Source of the DNA: a virus
DNA length: 64,000 nucleotides
Reading direction: 5' to 3' (one strand)
Virus record (IMG/VR): IMGVR_UViG_3300032326_002451
Coordinates: 46,316 to 110,315 of that record
Below, one piece after another: positions 53,151-62,100 of the stretch. Each line of letters begins with the position of its first letter. The stretch's first letter is position 1. A program made the translations under genes and the position numbers. The notes below the pieces were generated by a model, which was not told the origin of the DNA, made no database searches, and worked only from the letters and a program-made list of their open reading frames with translations.

Positions 53151-56147
53151 ATGGCCGATTTTTACATAGTACCCCCCAGATTAACAGTTGGTACATTTGA
53201 TAGAGCAAATGTTGTCAATAGTATCAACTCATTAAAGGGGGATTTGACATTCATTGCCGATGCTAATTCGGGCATTAGAGTTGTCATATCTGGAAATACA
53301 TTTAGATTCGCTATCACAGAAAATTACTATGTAAAAAAACAAGGCGATACGTACCCTAAAAACTTAGTATTTACTCCAGAAGCTGGCTACTATGGTTTGT
53401 CTGTTGGATCCGGTGCTGCAGATCCCGGAACTGGCTCAACTGGTGCATTATTTTACAACACCTCATCAAGTTCATTAAGGGTCTATAACGGAACTACATG
53501 GGGTGAAATTACAGGCTCTGGAATTACAATCGGAGCTGCTGACCTAAGATATCTTAAATTAGATGGCACAAACACCCCAACTGCAAATATTTCGATGGGG
53601 TCTGCATTCCTTAGACTTGCAAATCTCACAACACAAGCTCTTCCTGGAACTACTGGACAGATGTTCTTTAATACATCTACAGGAAGAATTAATGTTTACA
53701 ATGGTACATACTGGGATGATGTTGGATTAGGTGTCACAAGCATCCAAATTGGTTTTGGTTTAACTTCTACTCAAAACCCAATCGTTCAATCTGGTACTGT
53801 TTCTGTTGACCTTACTGCAAACTATACATGGACAGGAACTCATAATTTTACAAGTCCAGTTACATTTTCTGCAGCTGGTCAATCATTCAATATATCTAAG
53901 TTATTTATATCTGGACAATCTGCTGGCGACTTAATTTATTTCAATGGTACAAACTGGGCAAGGTTTGGTATTGGTTCAACAAGTCAAGCTTTAGTAGTTG
54001 ACTCTTCAGGATCTGGAATTACATGGGGAGCTGCCTTAAGTACTTCCGCTGGTTTAGGACTATCTACATTAAATGGTATTGGAACAACAGAACAATTCTT
54101 TGCTGTTGGCACAAGTGGTTCTTTATTCAATATATCTTCTTTTGGATCCACACATACTTTCAACATTCCAATTGCCGGTACAGGAGCTACAGGTTTAGTT
54201 TCAACTGATGTACAGACATTCACTGGCGCTAAAACTTTTGACACTATTCTAACTGTTAGTGCATTTACTGGTTCTGCATCAACTACTACTGGTGCATTAA
54301 TTGTCAATGGTGGAGTTGGTATAGGCGGAAGTATATTTTCATCCAGTTCCTACGCAAGTTCTATTTCTGGTGTTGTTCTTAGTAACGGAGTTATAACAGC
54401 TGGTTCATGGGCTGGCTCAACAATAACAGGTAGGTATGGGGGCACTGGCTACACTGCTTATACTAAAGGAGATCTTCTTGTTGGAGCTGGTGGAACATTT
54501 GTAAAACTCCCAGTTGGCTCTGATTCATATGTTTTAGTTTCAAGTTCTTCAACAGATGCTGGTGTAGCGTGGACAGCACCTACAAGTATAGGAAGCACAA
54601 CTATTGGCACTCCAACAGATGGGCTTTATACTGATGGATTTTTTACTTCGTGGACAAACTCTACTACCATAGCAAATGCTTTAGATGATATCAATGAATT
54701 GCTTTCACAAATAGCTCCTGCAAGACCAGGGTATTTGACAAGCACAAGTTTGACTGCAACTTCTGTACCAACTTATTACACTGTTGGAATTTCTGCTGGA
54801 TTGGGCACTGAATGGTATCAGGCTGGATATGGCACAGGCTCCAGCATCACAAGATATTATTTGTCAGGTGCGCATACACTATCTACAGCAAATACATCAA
54901 CTGCATTCTCTGCTGGAACTTTGACCACTTCAACATACGGAACGATATTCTTTAATAGATATAATTATTTAGCTCCGGGTGGTAGTGGAGTAGGAACAAT
55001 TGATTTAACGACTAATTACACTATCAATTTTACTAATAACAATTTGAGATTGACAGCTTTAGGCGCATATAATACAATTTGGACTAAAGCTAACGCACAA
55101 ATAAACGCTTACACTCAACCAAACTCAGGATATGAGGGTGTTTATATTGCTCACACTGAAAATAGCCAATTCACAAATACATATGAAATGTGGAAAGATT
55201 CATGGTCTTCTTCAAACCCAAGTCCATCTTTCTCACAATCTGCCACAGCCTCGACATTCTCTCAAACCTTAAGGTTCCTTTCTGGTATTGGTTACTATAC
55301 TACTGGAACTGGTTTTAGCGTTTATTTCAAGGGAGCAGCTGGAATATTTAGCAGTTGCTATAATACCACTCAAGTTTTCGCAATCTCTGCCACAGGTTTA
55401 GTTACTTCAACTGGAACAACATCAAGCCCTCATTATGCAGGAGAACTTGATAAATCTGGAAATAATCACGTTAGAGTAACACTGAACTCAGCAAGTGCAT
55501 CTTCATTCAATAAATATATTACAGCAACAATTTACAAAGCGCATGGCACAACTGCTGCATCAAATGCAACTATAGGTAGAGCAATTAATACATATACTAC
55601 AACTTCCACTGACACATTTGAAGGATTCCAAGACGAAGCAAGAAGGCTTGTAATTGGCACAGGTATCGCATTTACATCAAATATTGATATGGCAAACGGG
55701 AATTTGCAGGTCAGATCTGGAACATTAAGTTATCCTCTTGCTGCAGATTATGATACTGAATATGGTGGAACACACACATTTACAGGTGATCAAGAATACC
55801 AAAGATATTTTTACAAAACATCTGCAAGCACTGGACAGCTTTCTTTAGGTGGTTTTACTGCTTCTAATATTTCAGCGTATGGAGCAGGTAGTGTCAATCT
55901 ACTTTTGTATTTAGAAGGCGATAATAAATATTTTGATTTGGGTGTTTTGCAAGGATCTAATGCAAATGATGGTTCTTCAAGAGCTCAAGCTATTTCTGCA
56001 AAGGTAGCAACATCAGGAAGTGGTGTTTCATGGTCTTTTGGAGTTTATAGCACTGGTGTAAGCGGAGCTGGAAATTCTGGCAGATATCGTGCAATTGTTA
56101 TTTATAAAAATAACACCTATTCAATGACAAGTATAACGAGTTCATAA
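53151..56147 (+). CDS. Tail fibre protein (modular)
   Basis: 998 residues, rich in Ser, Thr, Gly and Tyr. The N-terminal ~85 residues differ and may attach to the tail. Two 'G(A/Q)xFxNTSxxxxxVYNGTxW' modules follow ('ALFYNTSSSSLRVYNGTTW', 'QMFFNTSTGRINVYNGTYW'), then a 'TGALIVNGGVGIGGS' and a 'GSWAGSTITGRYGGTGYTAY' module that also recur in the next gene. Residues about 540-998 form a distinct beta-rich C-terminal half ('APARPGYLTSTSLTATSVP' onward), probably the receptor-binding end. The ATG has only a distant GGAAG. It is followed one base after its stop by the second fibre gene. Confidence 0.82.
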   Translation: MADFYIVPPRLTVGTFDRANVVNSINSLKGDLTFIADANSGIRVVISGNTFRFAITENYYVKKQGDTYPKNLVFTPEAGYYGLSVGSGAADPGTGSTGALFYNTSSSSLRVYNGTTWGEITGSGITIGAADLRYLKLDGTNTPTANISMGSAFLRLANLTTQALPGTTGQMFFNTSTGRINVYNGTYWDDVGLGVTSIQIGFGLTSTQNPIVQSGTVSVDLTANYTWTGTHNFTSPVTFSAAGQSFNISKLFISGQSAGDLIYFNGTNWARFGIGSTSQALVVDSSGSGITWGAALSTSAGLGLSTLNGIGTTEQFFAVGTSGSLFNISSFGSTHTFNIPIAGTGATGLVSTDVQTFTGAKTFDTILTVSAFTGSASTTTGALIVNGGVGIGGSIFSSSSYASSISGVVLSNGVITAGSWAGSTITGRYGGTGYTAYTKGDLLVGAGGTFVKLPVGSDSYVLVSSSSTDAGVAWTAPTSIGSTTIGTPTDGLYTDGFFTSWTNSTTIANALDDINELLSQIAPARPGYLTSTSLTATSVPTYYTVGISAGLGTEWYQAGYGTGSSITRYYLSGAHTLSTANTSTAFSAGTLTTSTYGTIFFNRYNYLAPGGSGVGTIDLTTNYTINFTNNNLRLTALGAYNTIWTKANAQINAYTQPNSGYEGVYIAHTENSQFTNTYEMWKDSWSSSNPSPSFSQSATASTFSQTLRFLSGIGYYTTGTGFSVYFKGAAGIFSSCYNTTQVFAISATGLVTSTGTTSSPHYAGELDKSGNNHVRVTLNSASASSFNKYITATIYKAHGTTAASNATIGRAINTYTTTSTDTFEGFQDEARRLVIGTGIAFTSNIDMANGNLQVRSGTLSYPLAADYDTEYGGTHTFTGDQEYQRYFYKTSASTGQLSLGGFTASNISAYGAGSVNLLLYLEGDNKYFDLGVLQGSNANDGSSRAQAISAKVATSGSGVSWSFGVYSTGVSGAGNSGRYRAIVIYKNNTYSMTSITSS

Positions 56148-56148
56148 T

Positions 56149-59100
56149 ATGTCCTGGTCACAACAAGATTTAAGTTTCAAAAAGCTATCTAATAAAAGAG
56201 TAACCACAAGCACTGGCAAAGGTTTACCTGAAGAAAAAGGTGCGTCTACTCTTGAACTATATTTACCAGATATAAAAACAGAATTAATACCAGGGACAGG
56301 CAGTACAGCATACGGCCCTAATGGTGTTTTATTTTATCATGGCCCAAGTGCTTCATTTGGTCAAACATTAGTAGTTGATACATCTGTTCCTGGAAATATG
56401 ACATGGTTTGCTTCGTCTGGTTATGGAAATACTACTACTGCAAATGATGGTTCTGCTGGATCTGAATCACTAAGATTATTTAACTGGGTATCTGACAAGT
56501 ATGATGCTTTTGGTACTGTTTCAGGCGCTGGATATGAAATTAAGCTTTATGATGCATCAAATAACTTAATTACAAAATCAGATGCTTCTAACTGGTTGTT
56601 TGACTATCAAACTGGCATTCTTATGTTCAATAATGCCACTTTATCTAATGGCAACCCAGTTTCTACATCAGGGCCATATAAGATTGTTGGATGGAGATAT
56701 GTAGGTCAAAAAGGCATAATTCCAGCTTACTATGGTGGCTCTGGATATACAACTTATACTAAGGGTGATCTTTTAGTTGGTGCTGGTGGAACATTTATTA
56801 AGTTAAATGTTGGTTCTGATAATTATGTTCTTTCAGCTGACTCAACCACTGATTCTGGTTTGAAATGGGTTGTAAATTCTGGATCTGGTTCTGGTATTTC
56901 TGTTCTCAATGGACTTTCTGCAACTACTCAATTTTTTGCAGTAGGTACAAGTGGAAGTTTATTTAACATATCATCTACTGGTTCTACTCATACATTCAAT
57001 ATTCCAATTGCTGGATCAGGTGCAACAGGTTTAGTTTCGACAGGTTCTCAAACTTTTGCTGGTCAAAAAACATTTACTTCTCCAATTTTAGGAGATCTTT
57101 CTGGTACTGCAACGACTGCTGGTTATGCCACAACAGCTGCCACAGCTCAAGGAGTTTTATCATCAATCACTGGACAGGCTGTAGATTTAAGTATTGGTCT
57201 TATAAGTGGCACAGCGTTATCATACAGCAGTAATCTTTATTATAATCCAGCATCAGGTAGATTGGCAGCTGTAAGTTATACTGGTTCATGGGCTGGTAGT
57301 ACAATCACTGGTTTGTATGGTGGCACTGGATACACAACATATACAAAGGGTGATATTTTAGTTGGCGCAGGTGGAACATTTATCAAATTAGGTGTTGGAA
57401 CTGATAACTTTGTCCTTACAGCTTCATCTACATCTGCAACGGGTTTAACTTGGTCTCCTACTGCTGCAACTGGAATTACAACTTTAAATTCCCTTACTGC
57501 AACCACCCAGTTTTTTGCTACAGGTACATCAGGGTCTGGATTTAATATATCTTCCTCTGGTTCAACACATACATTCAATATTCCGATAGCTGGTACTGGT
57601 GCTACTGGATTAGTTTCCACTCTTGCTCAAACATTCGCAGGAGCCAAAACATTTACAGGCGATGTAGTAATAACATCATCTACAGCTTCAACCTACATGG
57701 CAATTGGAGCTTTGACTGTAAATGGTGGAGTCGGAATATCTGGCCAGCTTTCATTTAATCAAGCTGCCATGGGATATACAGGGATTGTAACAAACCCTGT
57801 AATGGCATTTATAGGAAGCACCAATACAGCTCCTATAACAATGACTGTACTTTCTGACGGATCTCTTCTTTGGGAAGGCAGCTCAGGAAAACTATTTGGA
57901 ATCAATAACAATCTTTCATCAGGTTGGATTTTTAATGTTGGAGATATTTCAGGTCTTCCAATACTTAGAGCAAATGCAGATGGCACTATTGCTATGACTG
58001 AGTTTGCTGCAAATGTTGGCATTGGTCTTTCAAATCCATCATACAAACTTCATGTTGTAGGTGATACTAATCTTTCTTCTGGTTATGTTTACAGAATAAA
58101 TGGTATTTCAGTTTTATCATCTACACAAGTTTTAGGACTCACTGTAAATTCTGGGAATATTACATCAGGAGCTTGGTCAGGAACAGCAATATCAGTTCCT
58201 TATGGTGGCACTGGTCTAACATCTTACACAGTTGGTGATATTCTTTATGCTTCTGGTTCAGCAACTATTGGTAGATTAGCTGCTGGAACTGCTGGATCTA
58301 TTCTTATTTCTGCTGGAGCTGGAGCAACTCCATATTATAGCAATCCAGCATTATTAGTATCAGGAAATGCCACAACAGCTGCAAACATAAATATAGTTGC
58401 AACAACCACTGGAACTCTTTATCCTTTATTTTCAAACGTCTCTACAACTGCTTCTGGAGTTGGAGTATCTGTTGACTCAGCAATATCTTATAATGCTACT
58501 ACAGATACCTTATCTGCTGGTAAATTTAGTGGTTTAGCATCTGGTACAGCAGCAACATTTACTAATATTTATGGAACGCTGACTGGTGTTGCTACAACTG
58601 CAACTAATGTAAACACTGTTTCTGCAACAGGTACAAATGCTTCACATTTCTTATTATTCTCACCAGTAAATGGCGGTTCAGGTGTAGCTTTATCGAGTGG
58701 AGTTGGAATCACATTCAATCCATCTACTGGCCAATTAGGTTTAGGTACTGGATCAGCTCTCATAAATGGTTTGTTATTGGGCACAAGTTCTAATACCATA
58801 ACAACAACTTCAGGAAATCTTACACTGAATGCTGGTGGTGGTACTGTTCTTGTTGCTGGAAACTTAAATGTCCAAGGTACAGCTACTTATATTGATTCTA
58901 CCACTCAAACAATTACAGATCCAGTTATTGTTCTTGGTTCAGGAGCTGGTGGAACTCATACAAATGTAACTGATACACAAGATAGAGGAATTGAATTCAG
59001 AAGATTTTCTGGTTCTGCTATTACTGGTTTCTTTGGTCTATCAAATGCTTCAGGTAGATTTACTTTCATACCAAATGCAAATGTAACAGCTAACAATACA

Positions 59101-62100
59101 TACACTGGGTCTATTGGTGTCATTGAAGCTAATATTACTGGTTCTGCAATCACAGCCACTAATTTCTATGGAACATTTGTTGGAAATTCTGCAAGTGCTA
59201 CAACTGCTGGACTTGCTACCACTGCTCAAAACCTTAATATTACAACTACAACAACAGGAACACTTTATCCATTATTTACAAGTGTTTCTACTACTGCTTC
59301 TGGTGTTGCTGTTTCTGTTGACGGTACAGATATTTCTTACGATGCTGCTACAAATACTCTTACTGCTGGAAAGTTTAGTGGATTAGCATCAGGCACAGCA
59401 GCGACATTTACGAATTTCTATGGAACACTTACTGGAAATGTCACTGGTACATCAACAACTTCACAAAATGTAAATATAGTTTCTGCAACTACTGGAACAT
59501 TCTATCCATTATTTAGCAATATTTCATCCACTGCTTCAGGTGTTGCAATTTCTGTGGATAGCGGTTTGTCATGGAATTCTGCAACAGATACATTAACTTC
59601 TGGTACATTCTCAGGAAATCTTTCAGCCACAGCAGCTACAGCAACAAACTTCTATGGTACTTTTGTTGGTTCTGCTACAACTTCAACAAGCTTGAATGTT
59701 GTTTTAGCTGCTACAAATGCAAGTCATCAAGTTTTATTCACTCCTACATCTGGTACTGCTTCTGGTGTAGCTGTTTCAACTGAAAATTCTTTTGTATATA
59801 ATCCATCCACTGATATTCTTTCAGTATCTGGTTTAGCAGTAACATCTACAACTGCTTCTACTAACTCTTCTACTGGCGCTTTGATTGTAACTGGTGGAGT
59901 CGGAATTGGCGGAACTATTAATATTGGTGGCAGAGTAGATGCGTCAAATTACAAAGCATGGGTAGAAAATAGAACACTTTCTTCCGTAGACACTTGTGTA
60001 GGTATTGGTACATTTGGTATAAATGCCGGAGCTCATAATCTTTTATTATCACTCAATGTAAGTGATGGTGGATACAGTACAGCCAAAAATTATTCACTAA
60101 CTTCTGATTATCTAAGTAGTGGATGGTATATTGTTGCGCCTGTAAGTTCAACTGGTGCTTATAATAACAATGCAAGCATAAATTTTCAATTAGAAGCAAT
60201 CAGCAGTGGAAATAACCTAACTTTAAGAGCCAGGTCTTTAGGCACAGGCGGTAATCTAAAAGTATATATTCAAAACACTGGACAAAATACTGCTACATTT
60301 ACCCCTTATAATTCAGTAACATCTGAAAGTGCTCTAACATCGTATTTTCCTTCTGCATTTGTAAGTCAAGAAAAATATTTATTTAGAGTAAATTCCTCAA
60401 TAGCTTCAACAAATACAATTACTGGCGCTATGGTTGTCACTGGTGGAGTAGGTATTGGTGGATCAATATTTGGTGGTTCAACTATTTCTGCTGCTGATAA
60501 TATCGAAATTAAATCAGCTAAAGAATTAAGATTCAACAACTCTGGAAATACATTCTATACAGGTTTCAAAGCTGGAGCAAATGCATCTAACACCACTTAC
60601 ACCTTGCCTATTGCATTCCCAGGATCAGGCACATCAGTATTGCAATCTGATACTTCTGGTACTTTATCTTGGGTTGGGGTAGTTGGTTCTGCCACAACCG
60701 CTACAAACATAAATGTTGTTTTAGCAGCTACAAATGCAAGTCACAGAGTTTTATTTACTCCAACATCTGGATCTGCATCAGGTGTAGCTGTTTCAACAGA
60801 AAACTCTTTTGTTTATAATCCTTCCACTGATATTCTTTCAGTATCTGGTTTAGCAGTAACAGCAACTACAGCTTCAACTAATTCTTCTACTGGCGCTCTT
60901 ATAGTGTCTGGTGGAGTTGGTATTGGTGGAACAATCTACACTGCTACTGATCTTAATGTAGGCAATTCAACCACTGGAAGATTGTATTTTAGCCAAGCAA
61001 CATTAGGATCTGCTGGAACTACTGTTATTCCTTCGATGGCGTTTATTGGAACAACGAACTCTCCAATAACATTATCTGTTCTTGCTGATAATTCACTTTC
61101 ATTTGATGGTAGTTCAGGTCAGTTATTCTCTATAAACAACAACCTTTCAACAGGTTGGATATTTGCTGTAAACGATATATCTGGTTTGCCTTTAATAAGA
61201 GCAAATGCCGATGGTACTGTTGCCATGGGAGAGTTTGCTGGAAATATCGGTATTGGAATTTCGAATCCATCATACAAGTTACATGTAGTTGGAGATACAA
61301 ATCTTTCATCCACTTATGTTTACAGAATAAATGGTACTTCTGTTCTTTCAGCTACATCATTAGGCACTGGGGTTACAAACTCTTCACTTACTGCTGTTGG
61401 GACAATTACTACTGGTACATGGGCAGGAAGTACAATTACTGGCCTTTATGGCGGTACTGGATACACTAACTATACTGCTGGCGATATTCTTGTTGGAGCT
61501 GGTGGAACATTTATTAGATTAAATGCTGGCTCTTCTAATTATGTTTTAACATCAAATGGCTCTGGTACAATTCCATCTTGGCAAGCAGTACCTTCGTCAG
61601 CAGCTTCTTCTGTTGCAGTATCGCCTACCATTACAAACTCTTCATTCTCTATTACAGCAGTAAATAGTGCAAGTGGTTCTGGTTTAGGTCTTTCAACAAT
61701 AGCATCATTTGTTGTCAATCCATCCACTGGCATCGTTTCTATGTCTGGTTTGGCAGTTACAGCATCAACAACTTCTACAAGTTCATCTACGGGCGCATTA
61801 ATTGTAACTGGTGGAGTGGGTATCGGTGGAAGTTTATTTACTTCAACTTCATTTGCTGATTCTATTTCAGGTGTCGTTTTAAGTAATGGTGTAATTACTT
61901 CTGGATCTTGGGCTGGTTCTACAATCACTGGTTTATATGGTGGCACTGGATTTAATTCTTACACTAAAGGCGATATTTTAGTTGGTGCTGGAACTACTAT
62001 AATCAAACATGCTGTAGGAAGTCAAAATCAAATTCTTATTGCTGATGGTTTTTCTGGTTCTGGTTTATCTTGGGCTACATTTTCAGATCCAACTTATGGA

